Positions 38,724 through 48,750 of a DNA stretch of 64,000 nt are shown here, piece after piece. The number at the start of each line of letters is the position of its first letter. Within the stretch, counting starts at the first letter, position 1. Source of the DNA: Pseudemcibacter aquimaris (GTDB taxonomy: Bacteria; Pseudomonadota; Alphaproteobacteria; Sphingomonadales; Emcibacteraceae); contig NZ_CP079800.1 in assembly GCF_028869115.1 (NCBI RefSeq), positions 1 through 64,000 on the forward strand, in the 5' to 3' direction. The notes under the pieces were generated by a model. The model was not told where the DNA came from. It did no database searches and saw only the letters and a program-made list of their open reading frames with translations. The translations under genes and the position numbers were made by a program.

Positions 38724-41501
38724 GTGGTCGACTTTAATTTGGTAAATTTAGACGTGTCGTTACTCGGCACGCAGTATAATGTCAGAAATGGCATTGGGAC
38801 GAGCTCATTTGCGGCTCCGTCTTCGGCCGCGCAATCAAGAACCCCCGCCGTTATAACCCCTTGGGCAGAAGAGGATGACCGCTCTCTTCTAAGTCGTTAT
38901 AATCAAATCAGAAATAAGACCAATTTCATCAATGAAAATACCAGTGCTGTACGTGAGGCTGGTTTTGACAAAGACAATAAAGCGCTTTTCACAATTTATT
39001 CAGCCATCAATGATTTACGGACAATCGCGGAATATGCATCGGATAGTGGTACACTATCTTCCCAAATTGCGGGGCTAAGCACGCAGTTCCAAACAGGCCT
39101 TTCACAGGTTGATGATTATATTAAATCTGCTGAGCTGGATAAGCTTATATTGATGGCAGGTGAGAAAAAATCATATGTCACGACTGAATCTGCGCTCGGT
39201 AAAGATGACCGTGATTATGTCGGCGGTGTCGTTGCAGCAGTTAGTGATACGGCACCAATTCTGGGGCTAAATGGTGATGAAGTATTTACAATTAACATTG
39301 ATACGATTTCTGAAAATGAGGATATTACCATTGATCTGTCTGAAATCAGTGGCACCGTGTCCCTTGAAAATCTTAAAGACCTGATTAATCAGAAGATAAG
39401 CGAAATCACCACCTTAAACAACGAAGGCCAAACGGTAGGAAAATATAAGACCCGTGCTAGTGTGGAAGAGGTCGAAGACGGAAAATTCGCGTTAAAATTT
39501 GATATTGACGGTATTGAAAAAATTTCATTTTCCGCTGCAAGCTCTGATCCGGCATTGATTGTGGCAGGTACAGAAAGATCAGGTGATTTTGGATCGATTA
39601 TTGGTGGCACATTAACCAAATATTCTAATATTGATAGTGCCGATCCGACGAAATCATTCAGCACAGAAATTCAAGGCATAGATGAAAATGGGTTTGTTAT
39701 TCCCGCTGATAGTGATGATGAGGGTGCAACAGAAACACAGTCGACCACTGTGACTTTTAATACGACCCCTGTTGCGCTTCAAGTTGACAGTCAAGGAAAC
39801 ACTTTTGTTGTAGGAACAACAGAAGGCGACCTCGGCGGGCAAATCAATGGAGCAGAAACCAGCGACGTGTTCCTGTCGAAATATTCATCGACAGGCGAAC
39901 TTCTCTGGTCACGACTCGTTGGAGCGAGCGATCAGGCAGAAGCCTTTGATATCGCCATTGATGCAAATGACAATGTGGTTATTGCCGGAAAAACCAATGA
40001 GGAATTAATCACAAGCGATGTGTTCGCCGGTACGGACAGTTTCGTTAGCAAGTTTTCATCATCAGGCGAAGAATTATGGACACAGCAACTTGATACCATT
40101 GCAACAGATCAGGCAAACAGCCTGACGGTGGATGCAAATGGTGATGTTTATTTTACGGGTCAAGTAAGCGGACGCATTGATGCAACCACCACTGCAAATG
40201 GCGGTGAGGATGTCACCCTGGTAAAGCTTGATGGTGACAACGGTATCGTGCGTGAAAAGGTTCAATATGGCGGCGCTGGCGATGATATCGGTAAAAATAT
40301 CGCGATCGCCGATGATGGTAATCTTTTGGTTCTTGCGGAAGAAGACGGTAATGCCGTCATTCGTAAGCTTGATGCGAATGATCTTACAAACACACTTGCA
40401 ACATATGATATTGGTGATTTGGACGGCGGTGAAATTACCGGTATTGCCGTTGATGGTACTGATGTATATGTCACAGGCACGACGTTAAGTGGGTCTCTAA
40501 ACGGGGGAACAGTTGCAAACAGTTATAGCGGTGGACGTGACGGTTTTGTCACCAAACTTTCGGATAATGGCGGAAGTTTTTCTGCTGATTTTACCACATA
40601 TGTTGGGACAGCGGCGTCGGATAGTATTGCTGATTTAAGTATTGCAAATGGGTCTGTTTATGTTGCGGGTACGACAACCGGCACCTTAAGCGGCGAAAGC
40701 AAAACTGGTATTACGGATGGATTTGTCACCAAGATTGATGCGACATCAGGTTCTATTACCTCACAAGATCAACTTGGTGGTATTGCAAGCGGTTATAATG
40801 ATGCGGCGGCCATTTCTTTTGTCGCCAATGGGTCATCTGTTCTTGATAAGCTCGGGCTTCAGACGGGTACCATTGATAACGATCAAACCAGAAATATTGA
40901 AACACAGACATCGGCCCGCGAGGGTGATTATTTTTATATTTCCGTTAATGGTGGGCGTGATATTAAAATCGATATTCGTGAGGGTGATACCTACGATACA
41001 CTTGCGACAAGAATTAACACATATTCAACACGTAATTTAAAGGCGACCGTTACTTATGGTGATGAAGGGCCAGCGCTAAAAATTCAGGCGCAAAACGGTT
41101 CGACTGTTGAATTTAAAGCAGGGGAAGATGGACGTGATGCTTTATCAAAGCTTGGACTAGAAGAGCGCAGCATCATCGCTTCAGAAGTTTTATTTGATCT
41201 TGATGACAGTGATGAAATAGATCCAAATGATCTGGGTGGTATTTTTGCACTAGGTCTTAATAACGCCTTTAATTTTGGTAATAAGCAAGAAGCTGAATAT
41301 ATAATGGGTGCATTGGATGATGCGTTACGCGTGATTGAAAGTGCACATAGATCGCTCACATTCGATCCGCTTAAAGCGCAACTACTTGCGGAAGCAAAGA
41401 ATAATTTTGGCCCGGCGCCAGCCCACTTGCAGGAAAGATTATCCCGTTATCAGGATGGTTTACAGCGGGTATTGGCCGTAACCGGTGGCACAATAATATA
41501 A
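38724..41501 (+). CDS. FlaEY-like flagellin-related protein with SBBP beta-propeller
   Basis: A 925-residue protein with no signal peptide. Residues 1-150 are helical and flagellin-like (LSTQFQTGLSQVDDYIKSA). Two segments resemble the flagellin hook IN motif (about 185-280 and 725-810, the second with ISVNGGRDIKIDI). The middle (about 345-695) is a run of SBBP-type repeats, with motifs such as DVFLSKYSSTGELLWSRLVG and DGFVTKI, predicting a beta-propeller. This layout matches what I recall of alphaproteobacterial FlaEY, a flagellin assembly or modification factor. GTG start with a weak ribosome binding site. An FliL-like gene follows after 8 bp. Confidence 0.7.
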   Translation: MVDFNLVNLDVSLLGTQYNVRNGIGTSSFAAPSSAAQSRTPAVITPWAEEDDRSLLSRYNQIRNKTNFINENTSAVREAGFDKDNKALFTIYSAINDLRTIAEYASDSGTLSSQIAGLSTQFQTGLSQVDDYIKSAELDKLILMAGEKKSYVTTESALGKDDRDYVGGVVAAVSDTAPILGLNGDEVFTINIDTISENEDITIDLSEISGTVSLENLKDLINQKISEITTLNNEGQTVGKYKTRASVEEVEDGKFALKFDIDGIEKISFSAASSDPALIVAGTERSGDFGSIIGGTLTKYSNIDSADPTKSFSTEIQGIDENGFVIPADSDDEGATETQSTTVTFNTTPVALQVDSQGNTFVVGTTEGDLGGQINGAETSDVFLSKYSSTGELLWSRLVGASDQAEAFDIAIDANDNVVIAGKTNEELITSDVFAGTDSFVSKFSSSGEELWTQQLDTIATDQANSLTVDANGDVYFTGQVSGRIDATTTANGGEDVTLVKLDGDNGIVREKVQYGGAGDDIGKNIAIADDGNLLVLAEEDGNAVIRKLDANDLTNTLATYDIGDLDGGEITGIAVDGTDVYVTGTTLSGSLNGGTVANSYSGGRDGFVTKLSDNGGSFSADFTTYVGTAASDSIADLSIANGSVYVAGTTTGTLSGESKTGITDGFVTKIDATSGSITSQDQLGGIASGYNDAAAISFVANGSSVLDKLGLQTGTIDNDQTRNIETQTSAREGDYFYISVNGGRDIKIDIREGDTYDTLATRINTYSTRNLKATVTYGDEGPALKIQAQNGSTVEFKAGEDGRDALSKLGLEERSIIASEVLFDLDDSDEIDPNDLGGIFALGLNNAFNFGNKQEAEYIMGALDDALRVIESAHRSLTFDPLKAQLLAEAKNNFGPAPAHLQERLSRYQDGLQRVLAVTGGTII

Positions 41502-41509
41502 AAGGACAA

Positions 41510-41920
41510 ATGATGATCAGGTATTTGTTAATAATGGTGGCAGGAATGATGTTTGGCGTGATGGCGAATGCAGCCCCCCCATCCGACGCCCCCGCGGAAG
41601 AGGTCAGTGAATTTCTTGAAATTCCACCGATCAATGTCGCAATGTATAATAAGCGTAAACGCCCCGCAGGAACGATGACTGTGGTCATGCAGCTTAAAAT
41701 CGAAGATGACAAGCAAAGAAAGATTGCTGAGAAGATCATGCCGCGGCTTAAGAATGCCTATATGCAGGAAACCATGAAACTGGCGATGAATTATCTGGAT
41801 GTGAACCGTCCGGTGAATGCCAACATGCTTGGCAATATGTTGCAAAACATCACCAATCAGGTTCTGAACCATGATCAGGCAAGAGTACTTATTTCCGATA
41901 TTGCGGTCGCAAAACGTTAA
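41510..41920 (+). CDS. FliL-like exported protein
   Basis: A 136-residue protein with a signal peptide or N-terminal anchor (about 1-20, ending NAA). The C-terminal half follows the FliL pattern: a strand near TMTVVMQLKI, helices, and a final QARVLISDIAV strand. FliL supports the flagellar stator at the inner membrane. It follows the FlaEY-like gene (8-bp gap, AAAGGAC before ATG), consistent with a flagellar role. Sequence support for FliL is only by pattern. It abuts the stop codon of polA without a gap. Confidence 0.6.
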   Translation: MMIRYLLIMVAGMMFGVMANAAPPSDAPAEEVSEFLEIPPINVAMYNKRKRPAGTMTVVMQLKIEDDKQRKIAEKIMPRLKNAYMQETMKLAMNYLDVNRPVNANMLGNMLQNITNQVLNHDQARVLISDIAVAKR

Positions 41921-44704
41921 TTAATGCGCTTCGTTCCAGTTATCACCAATACCACAATCCACGGTTAACGGCACGGAAATTTCCAGTGCCGGAAGGGCCG
42001 CTTTTTCCATCACGCTTGTAATGATTGGCGTTGTTTTTTCCAGTTCATCTTCGGGTACTTCGAATACCAGTTCGTCATGCACCTGAAGCAGCATTTTGGC
42101 ATTTAATCCTGCGTCTTTTAATGCGTCCGGCATACGAATCATGGCGCGGCGAATGACATCGGCGGCTGATCCTTGGATCGGGGCGTTAATAGCGGCGCGC
42201 TCACCGAATGATCTGCGCATGCCATTTTTATCGTTGATGCTGCCAATATGGATTTTGCGGCCGAATATGGTTTCTACATATCCTTTATCGCGGCAGAATT
42301 GTTTGGTGTCTTCCATATAGTGACGGATGCCAGGGAAACGTTCGAAATATTTATCGATGAATGTTTTTGCTTCACCGCGGCTCATACCCAATTGATTGGC
42401 AAGGCCAAATGAACTGATACCATATATGATACCAAAGTTAATCGCCTTGGCTTGACGTCTTACAATCGGGTCCATTCCTTCGATCGGAACACCGAACACT
42501 TCGGATGCGGTCATTGCGTGAATATCAATGCCTTCGTTGAAAGCGTTCTTTAGGCTTTCAAGATCGGCAATATGTGCGAGCAATCTTAATTCAATCTGAC
42601 TATAGTCAGCAGCAACCAGTTTATATCCTTTTTCCGGAATAAAAGCGTTTCTGATTTTGCGACCTTCTTCGCTCCGGATCGGAATATTTTGAAGGTTCGG
42701 GTCCGTTGATGACAGTCGCCCTGTCGTTGTCGCCGCCAGTGAATATGACGTGTGAATGCGGCCTGTGTCTTTATTGATATCGTTTTGAAGCGCATCCGTA
42801 TATGTGCTTTTCAATTTCGCAAGTGCGCGCCATTCAAGAACCCTTTCTGGTAACGTATGTCCTTCTGCAGCCAGTTTTTCCAGAATATCTGCGCCTGTGC
42901 TATAGGCGCCGGTCTTACTTTTTTTGCCGCCGGGAATGCCCATTTCATCAAACAGCACTTCACCAAGTTGTTTTGGTGAAGCGATATTAAATGGATGGCC
43001 CGCAAGGTCATGAATTTCGCTTTCCAGCTCGCTAAGACGGATGGCGAATTCATTGGAAAGACGGTTCAGCATGTCTTTATCGACTTTGATACCATTATAT
43101 TCCATATCAACAAGCACCGGAACCAATGGACGCTCGAGTGTTTCATAAACATTGACCATCTTTTCCTGCACAAGACGTGGTTTTAATAGCCGATGTAAAC
43201 GTCCTGTAATATCCGCATCTTCAGCGGCATATTCGGTTGCCTTTTCAACATCTACTTTATCAAAAGTGATTTGTTTTTTGCCTGTTCCTGCGATTTCCTT
43301 AAACGGAATCGTTTTATGATCCAAATGAACTTGCGCCAATTCATCCATGCTGTGTTTATTGACGCCCGCATCAAGCACATATGAAATAAGCATGGTGTCA
43401 TCGAATGGTGTGATGGCAACGTCGTATTTCTTAAGGACCAGTGCGTCATATTTAATATTTTGACCGATTTTTAAAATGGCCGGGTTAATAAGCATCGGTT
43501 TTAACAGATCCAACGCTTCTTGCATTGGAATTTGGTCAGGTAATTTTTGATCCGTTGGTTCTGATAACAAATCAGCCGGTTCATCGCTATGGCTTACATG
43601 GGCAAGCGGGATATAACAGGCATCCCCGCTTTTTACGGATAATGATATCCCGACAAGATCGGCGGCCATGGCATTAACCGATGTTGTTTCCGTATCAATG
43701 GTCACCTGTCTTTCGTTTTCGCAAATTTTGATCCAGCGCTTTAAGGCGTCCATCGTCGTCACCGTTTCATAGTTCACTTCTTTTGGTGCGGCATTTTCGA
43801 TGGGGGCAAACTCTGCTGATACATCAGGGCCAAGGTGGGTAAGAATCCGTGTTTGCAGGCTTCTGAAATTTTGTTCTTCAAGAAATGGTAAAACTTTATC
43901 CGGATCAATATCACCAAGTTCCATTGTACTAATTTCCGGCAGATCAGGAACATCAGTGGAAAGGGTTACCAGTTCAAGACTAACACGCGCGAGATCCGCA
44001 TTTTCGATTAGGTTCTCACGGCGTTTATTCTGTTTTATTTCCCCCGCGCGTTCAAGCAATGTTTCCAGATCACCATATTCAGATAAAAGTAACGCTGCCG
44101 TCTTGACGCCAATACCGGGGACACCCGGGATGTTATCGGCGCTATCACCGGCAAGCGCTTGAATTTCAATGACTTTTTCAGGACCAAGCCCAAATTTTTC
44201 AACGACTTCTTCAATGCCGATGTGGCGGTTTTTCATGGTATCAAACATGGTGACATCTTCGCTGACCAGCTGCATCAAATCTTTATCAGTGGAAACGATG
44301 GTTACTTTACTGCCTTCTGCCTCTGCGCGTTTTGCATAGGTGGCGATGATATCATCGGCCTCATACCCTTCAAGCTGGATGGAGGGCAGGTTAAATGCTT
44401 CGACGGCCTCATGAATGATCGCAAATTGTGGGATTAAATCATCTGGTGCCGGTGGGCGGTGTGCTTTATATTCCGGGTAAATATCATTTCTGAATGTTTT
44501 CTTTCCGGCATCAAAAATAACGGCAAGGTGGCTTGGGCGTTCGCTATCATCAAGATCACGTAATAATTTAAACAGCATATTACAAAAACCGGATACCGCG
44601 TTAACGGGTGTACCGTCCGGACGGGTTAATGGACGGATGGCATGATAAGCCCTGAAAATAAAACTTGATCCGTCAATAAGATAGAGATGTTTGTCGTTTG
44701 ACAT
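41921..44704 (-). CDS. polA: DNA polymerase I
   Basis: PolA fills gaps and removes RNA primers. The 927-residue protein has all three domains: the 5'-3' exonuclease (LYLIDGSSFIFRAYHA, GDSADNIPGVPGIG), an intact 3'-5' exonuclease (VTIDTETTSVN, with the catalytic acidic pair) and the polymerase palm and fingers (DYSQIELRLLAHI, RRQAKAINFGIIYG, VHDELVFEV). The start is placed at ATG 44704 (MSNDKHLYL), the family's usual start. The frame is open for 29 more codons upstream without family similarity. Confidence 0.96.
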   Translation of the reverse strand: MSNDKHLYLIDGSSFIFRAYHAIRPLTRPDGTPVNAVSGFCNMLFKLLRDLDDSERPSHLAVIFDAGKKTFRNDIYPEYKAHRPPAPDDLIPQFAIIHEAVEAFNLPSIQLEGYEADDIIATYAKRAEAEGSKVTIVSTDKDLMQLVSEDVTMFDTMKNRHIGIEEVVEKFGLGPEKVIEIQALAGDSADNIPGVPGIGVKTAALLLSEYGDLETLLERAGEIKQNKRRENLIENADLARVSLELVTLSTDVPDLPEISTMELGDIDPDKVLPFLEEQNFRSLQTRILTHLGPDVSAEFAPIENAAPKEVNYETVTTMDALKRWIKICENERQVTIDTETTSVNAMAADLVGISLSVKSGDACYIPLAHVSHSDEPADLLSEPTDQKLPDQIPMQEALDLLKPMLINPAILKIGQNIKYDALVLKKYDVAITPFDDTMLISYVLDAGVNKHSMDELAQVHLDHKTIPFKEIAGTGKKQITFDKVDVEKATEYAAEDADITGRLHRLLKPRLVQEKMVNVYETLERPLVPVLVDMEYNGIKVDKDMLNRLSNEFAIRLSELESEIHDLAGHPFNIASPKQLGEVLFDEMGIPGGKKSKTGAYSTGADILEKLAAEGHTLPERVLEWRALAKLKSTYTDALQNDINKDTGRIHTSYSLAATTTGRLSSTDPNLQNIPIRSEEGRKIRNAFIPEKGYKLVAADYSQIELRLLAHIADLESLKNAFNEGIDIHAMTASEVFGVPIEGMDPIVRRQAKAINFGIIYGISSFGLANQLGMSRGEAKTFIDKYFERFPGIRHYMEDTKQFCRDKGYVETIFGRKIHIGSINDKNGMRRSFGERAAINAPIQGSAADVIRRAMIRMPDALKDAGLNAKMLLQVHDELVFEVPEDELEKTTPIITSVMEKAALPALEISVPLTVDCGIGDNWNEAH

Positions 44705-44806
44705 GTGATTTGGTTTCCGTTTTTTTTGAATTATACCCAGATTATACATTGACCCGTAGACTAGCGAATGATACCGAATAAGCAAGCTCATATTGGATCA
44801 TAAAAG

Positions 44807-45751
44807 ATGACAGATCAAGAACTCGCGATAAAAATTCGCGGCCTAAAGAAAACATATAAAGCCGACGGCGCATCAAAACCGAAAGAAGCCCTGAAAGGGG
44901 TTGATCTTTCCATTCCGCGCGGTTCTATTTTTGGCCTACTTGGTCCTAATGGTGCGGGTAAATCAACGACCATTAATATTATCGCCGGTATCGTTGATAA
45001 ATCCGAAGGATCGGTTGAGGTATGGGGATTTGATATTGATGAAGATATCCGTAATGCCAAGGCCAATATCGGTATCGTTCCGCAAGAAATAACCTTTGAT
45101 GTTTATTTTACGCCTTATGAAATGCTTGAACTTTATGCCGGATTTTACGGTATTCCAAAAGAAGAACGCAGATCCGATGAAATTTTAAAAGCCATGCGCC
45201 TTGAAGAACAGCGTGACGCTTATACCCGCTTTTTATCAGGGGGAATGAAGCGCCGTTTGCTTGTGGGCAAGGCGATGGTCCATAGCCCACCCATTCTTGT
45301 GCTTGATGAACCAACGGCCGGTGTTGATGTGGAACTAAGAAAGCATATTTGGGAATATGTTAGGGAACTGAATAAACAAGGCGTGACAATTGTACTGACG
45401 ACCCATTATCTGGAAGAAGCAGAAGAGCTTTGTGACGAAATTGCCATTATCAACCACGGTGAACTTGTTATTTGTGAAAAAACACCTGCGCTTTTAAAAC
45501 AGGTTGATGAAAAGATGGTTGTGATTGCACCCGTTACCCCTGTTAATGAGGTGCCAGACGAACTTAAATCTATTGGCGGTAAATTAAATGATGACGGGGA
45601 AATTGTTATTCACTTTAGCCCAAGCAGCATTACAGTCGGTGAGATTTTAAAGAAAGTATCAGCAACGGATATTGAAATCGCTGATCTTAGAACCGAAGAA
45701 AGCGATCTTGAGGATATCTTCTTACAACTAACCAAAAGTAAGGAAGGATAA
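44807..45751 (+). CDS. ABC transporter ATP-binding protein without a nearby permease
   Basis: A 314-residue ATPase of the ABC-2/NodI-like exporter type. Walker A is GPNGAGKST, the signature is LSGGMKRR, Walker B is ILVLDEPTAGVD, and the switch His is in LTTHYLEEAEE. A C-terminal extension of about 90 residues is typical of this subgroup. The next gene is nadB (3-bp gap, AGGAAGGA at the junction), and no permease gene lies in the vicinity, so the partner must be encoded elsewhere. The substrate is unknown. Confidence 0.88.
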   Translation: MTDQELAIKIRGLKKTYKADGASKPKEALKGVDLSIPRGSIFGLLGPNGAGKSTTINIIAGIVDKSEGSVEVWGFDIDEDIRNAKANIGIVPQEITFDVYFTPYEMLELYAGFYGIPKEERRSDEILKAMRLEEQRDAYTRFLSGGMKRRLLVGKAMVHSPPILVLDEPTAGVDVELRKHIWEYVRELNKQGVTIVLTTHYLEEAEELCDEIAIINHGELVICEKTPALLKQVDEKMVVIAPVTPVNEVPDELKSIGGKLNDDGEIVIHFSPSSITVGEILKKVSATDIEIADLRTEESDLEDIFLQLTKSKEG

Positions 45752-45754
45752 GCC

Positions 45755-47374
45755 ATGCATGTCGCCCATGATTTCGATGTACTTGTGATTGGAAGTGGGG
45801 CGGCGGGCCTTAGTCTTGCGCTGCATGTTGCGGATAATGCCAAGGTTGCGGTTCTATCAAAAAATAAACTAAACAGCGGTAGCACGTCGTGGGCGCAAGG
45901 CGGTATTGCTGCCGTGCTTGATGATCGGGATACCAAAGAATCACACATCGAAGATACATTGAACGCGGGTGGCGGTCTTTGTGAATATGACGCTGTTAAG
46001 TTTGTTGTTGATCAGGGCAAGGAAGCCATTAATTGGTTAATTGAAAATGGTGCTGATTTTACCAAAGATGAAAATTCAAATGTCGATGGTGATTATCACC
46101 TGACTAAGGAAGGCGGCCATTCTTTCCGCCGTGTAATCCATAGTGCCGATGCCACGGGTAAGGAAGTTCAGATTTCACTGGAAAAAAAGGTGAAAGAACA
46201 TCCGAATATCACCCTATTTGAACACCATATGGCGGTGGACCTGATCAGCAGCGACAAGAAAAACAGAAAAACACAAAAATGTGTGGGTGCCTATATTCTT
46301 GATACCAAACGCGGCAAGGTGGATTTATTCCGTGCTAAAGCAACGGTGCTTGCAACGGGTGGTGCCAGTAAAGCGTATCTTTATACATCAAACCCTGATG
46401 GGTCGACAGGGGATGGAATTGCCATGGCGTGGCGCATCGGATGTCGGGTCGCCAATATGGAATTTAATCAATTTCATCCGACCTGTCTTTATCATCCGGA
46501 AACACGAACGTTTCTTTTAACCGAGGCACTGCGCGGGGAAGGGGCTGTATTAAGACTGCCTGATGGGGAACGGTTTATGGACCGTTTTGATGAACGTGCG
46601 GAACTGGCCCCACGTGATATTGTTGCCCATGCCATTGACCATGAAATGAAACGTTTGGGTGTAGATCATCTGTATCTGGATATTTCCCATAAAGACGATG
46701 ATTTTATCACAGAACATTTCCCGACCATTTATAAAAGATGTTTGAAGCTTGGTTATGACCTGACCAAGGAACCTATTCCGATTGTGCCAGCAGCACATTA
46801 TACATGCGGCGGTGTGATGGCTGATCTTAATGCCAGAACGGATGTGAAAAATTTATACGCAATTGGGGAAGTGGCCCATACGGGACTTCACGGTGCCAAC
46901 CGCATGGCGAGTAATTCGCTTCTTGAATGTTTGGTGTTTGCCCATTCGGCTGCGAAAGATATAGCAAAAAATATCGGTCATGAAAAATTTAGCGAAAATA
47001 TCAAACCATGGGATGAGAGCCGCGTAAGAGATTCAGATGAAGAAGTGGTTGTATCCCATAACTGGAACGAATTGCGTCACTTTATGTGGGATTACGTTGG
47101 CATTGTGAGGTCCACAAGACGTCTTGAACGTGCCGCGCGCCGTATTGATATGCTCGCGGGTGAAATTCGTGAATATTATAGTGCCTTTAGGGTGACGCCC
47201 GATTTGCTTGAGCTTCGTAATCTTGTGACGGTATCTGATTTGATTGTACGTTCGGCCCTTTCCAGAACCGAAAGCCGTGGTCTTCATCATACGCTTGATT
47301 TTCCGGAACCTGACCCGGATATGGATGGTCGGAATACGGTTTTAAAACCCCCACGGCAGCCTTATCGAAAATAA
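45755..47374 (+). CDS. nadB: L-aspartate oxidase
   Basis: A flavoprotein that oxidises aspartate to iminoaspartate, the first step of NAD synthesis. The 539-residue protein has the FAD motif [13 protein letters not shown], the [14 protein letters not shown] stretch, the active-site region QFHPTCLY, and [16 protein letters not shown] near the C-terminus. nadA and nadC are not in the window. The gene follows the ABC ATPase gene after 3 bp and abuts the convergent DUF2794 gene. Confidence 0.94.
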   Translation: MHVAHDFDVLVIGSGAAGLSLALHVADNAKVAVLSKNKLNSGSTSWAQGGIAAVLDDRDTKESHIEDTLNAGGGLCEYDAVKFVVDQGKEAINWLIENGADFTKDENSNVDGDYHLTKEGGHSFRRVIHSADATGKEVQISLEKKVKEHPNITLFEHHMAVDLISSDKKNRKTQKCVGAYILDTKRGKVDLFRAKATVLATGGASKAYLYTSNPDGSTGDGIAMAWRIGCRVANMEFNQFHPTCLYHPETRTFLLTEALRGEGAVLRLPDGERFMDRFDERAELAPRDIVAHAIDHEMKRLGVDHLYLDISHKDDDFITEHFPTIYKRCLKLGYDLTKEPIPIVPAAHYTCGGVMADLNARTDVKNLYAIGEVAHTGLHGANRMASNSLLECLVFAHSAAKDIAKNIGHEKFSENIKPWDESRVRDSDEEVVVSHNWNELRHFMWDYVGIVRSTRRLERAARRIDMLAGEIREYYSAFRVTPDLLELRNLVTVSDLIVRSALSRTESRGLHHTLDFPEPDPDMDGRNTVLKPPRQPYRK

Positions 47375-47734
47375 TTACTGAACCAGTTTAATCAGTTTTT
47401 TATCAAAATATTTAAGCACGGTTTTTAATTCGTGACCGCGTTTTAAAACTTGTCCCTGACTGCCAAGAATGGCAAAGGCACCTTGCTTTAACCTTAATGC
47501 CGGTGTCTTTGTAATGGAAAAAGCGGGCCGTTCACTTGCCTTTTGATAAACGGCGAAAATAGCCGCGTCTTTACTGCCGGAAATGGCGTAATCTTTCCAG
47601 TGACCGGATGCAACCATTTTACCGTAAATGTTTAAAATCGCTTCAAATTCCCTACGTTCAAAGAAAATATTTTGCGCAAAAGCCTTGTTATTCTGGCTTG
47701 AAGAAAATGGAATTATTGTTGGCTGATCAGTCAT
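47375..47734 (-). CDS. DUF2794 family protein
   Basis: A 119-residue cytoplasmic protein with the DUF2794 pattern: FFERREFEAILNIYGKMVASG, WKDYAI, KDAAIFAVY and VLKRGHEL. The family is largely restricted to Alphaproteobacteria and its function is unknown. ATG 47734 is preferred to a TTG 36 nt upstream. Its stop codon directly follows that of nadB on the other strand. Confidence 0.86.
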   Translation of the reverse strand: MTDQPTIIPFSSSQNNKAFAQNIFFERREFEAILNIYGKMVASGHWKDYAISGSKDAAIFAVYQKASERPAFSITKTPALRLKQGAFAILGSQGQVLKRGHELKTVLKYFDKKLIKLVQ

Positions 47735-47972
47735 TAAAATGATTGTGTCGCGGGAAGAATTTATTTGCAAATAAAAAATGCCACAAAATGACCTTAATTG
47801 GGTCCTATCAATGCCCTAATTAAAAAATACATTTGTTTTTGTTAGTCCCTGCGGCCAGTTTTTTGAAATATTGCGAACCCTTTTCCCTCCCCTTCACCCA
47901 GCAATATGAAATCAACTGGCTGCAATTTTTTATGGGGTGTGTTACGCTTGATAAAAGATAAGGGAGTCTTCC

Positions 47973-48662
47973 ATGAAATTATATGAACTTGTTGGTCGTG
48001 ATCCGAATATGCCCTTTAGCCCTTTTGCGTGGCGTAGCAAACTTGCGCTTGCACATAAGGGATTAAAATTTGAAAGCGTACCCTTAAGGTTTACGGAAAT
48101 CGCGGATACCCTTTCTTTCGCAGATAGCAAAACCGTGCCTGTATTAGTGGACGGCGAAAACATAATTCCGGATAGCTGGCATATTGCCTGTTATATTCAG
48201 GATGCATATCCGGACGGTGCAGACTTATTCGGTGGGCCACGCGGGCGTGCGGCGGCGCATCTTTTCGGTTTTCAAATGGGCATGCCATTATTGATGCCGT
48301 TATTCAGAACGTTGGTTTCCGATATATATAAAATTCTTGATGAAAGGGATCAGGATTTTTTCAGAAAAACCCGTGAACCACGTATTGGCTGCACCATCGA
48401 AGATGCCGCAGAAAATTATCATGATGCGCTGGTGACTTTTCAGAATAATTTAATACCATATGAAGCTTATCTTAAATCATCAGAATATTTTTGTGGGGAT
48501 AGCCCCGCCTATCAGGATTATTGTTTTTATTCTTTATTTCTTTGGGCGCGTGCAACCAGCCCGAAATCAATATTGAAAGAGGATAGCCCCATCAAAAAAT
48601 GGCTGGATAAAATGGACGGGTTATTTGATGGTCTTGGCGGTAATATAAAATTGATAAAATAG
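47973..48662 (+). CDS. Glutathione S-transferase family protein, LigE-like
   Basis: A 229-residue protein. The N-terminal thioredoxin-like domain has SPFAWRSKLALAHKGL, which resembles the LigE beta-etherase group, and TVPVLVDG with the cis-Pro that holds glutathione. The C-terminal domain is helical. Family members conjugate glutathione or cleave ether bonds; the substrate is unknown. AAGGGAG precedes the ATG. It lies upstream of htpG but is probably separate, since htpG has its own promoter. Confidence 0.83.
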   Translation: MKLYELVGRDPNMPFSPFAWRSKLALAHKGLKFESVPLRFTEIADTLSFADSKTVPVLVDGENIIPDSWHIACYIQDAYPDGADLFGGPRGRAAAHLFGFQMGMPLLMPLFRTLVSDIYKILDERDQDFFRKTREPRIGCTIEDAAENYHDALVTFQNNLIPYEAYLKSSEYFCGDSPAYQDYCFYSLFLWARATSPKSILKEDSPIKKWLDKMDGLFDGLGGNIKLIK

Positions 48663-48684
48663 GGTGTTTTTCTCACGTTCCCCC

Positions 48685-48710
48685 CTTGAAATTATTTAAC
48701 TTTACGCCAT
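48685..48710 (+). promoter_or_regulatory. Heat-shock (sigma-32) promoter of htpG
   Basis: CTTGAA (48685-48690), a 14-bp spacer and CGCCAT (48705-48710) match the RpoH consensus CTTGAA-N13/14-CCCCAT with one mismatch. This fits htpG being a classical heat-shock gene. The -10 element straddles the junction of the left arm and the loop of a large inverted repeat. Confidence 0.75.
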
Positions 48711-48733
48711 ATCTGACGTGTAAAGTTAAATAA
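48692..48733. repeat. 14-bp perfect inverted repeat over the htpG promoter
   Basis: TTATTTAACTTTAC (48692-48705) and GTAAAGTTAAATAA (48720-48733) are perfect complements around a 14-bp centre. The left arm covers the promoter spacer, while the right arm covers the early transcript. It could be a DNA operator rather than an RNA hairpin, because the left arm lies upstream of the expected start of transcription. Confidence 0.75.
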
Positions 48734-48750
48734 ATGGGATTAGTGAAAAT

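Noticed and set aside
47787-47825. Stem-loop TTAATTGGG/CCCTAATTAA upstream of the GST gene
   Set aside because: Pairing needs a bulge, and no T-run or known riboswitch features accompany it.
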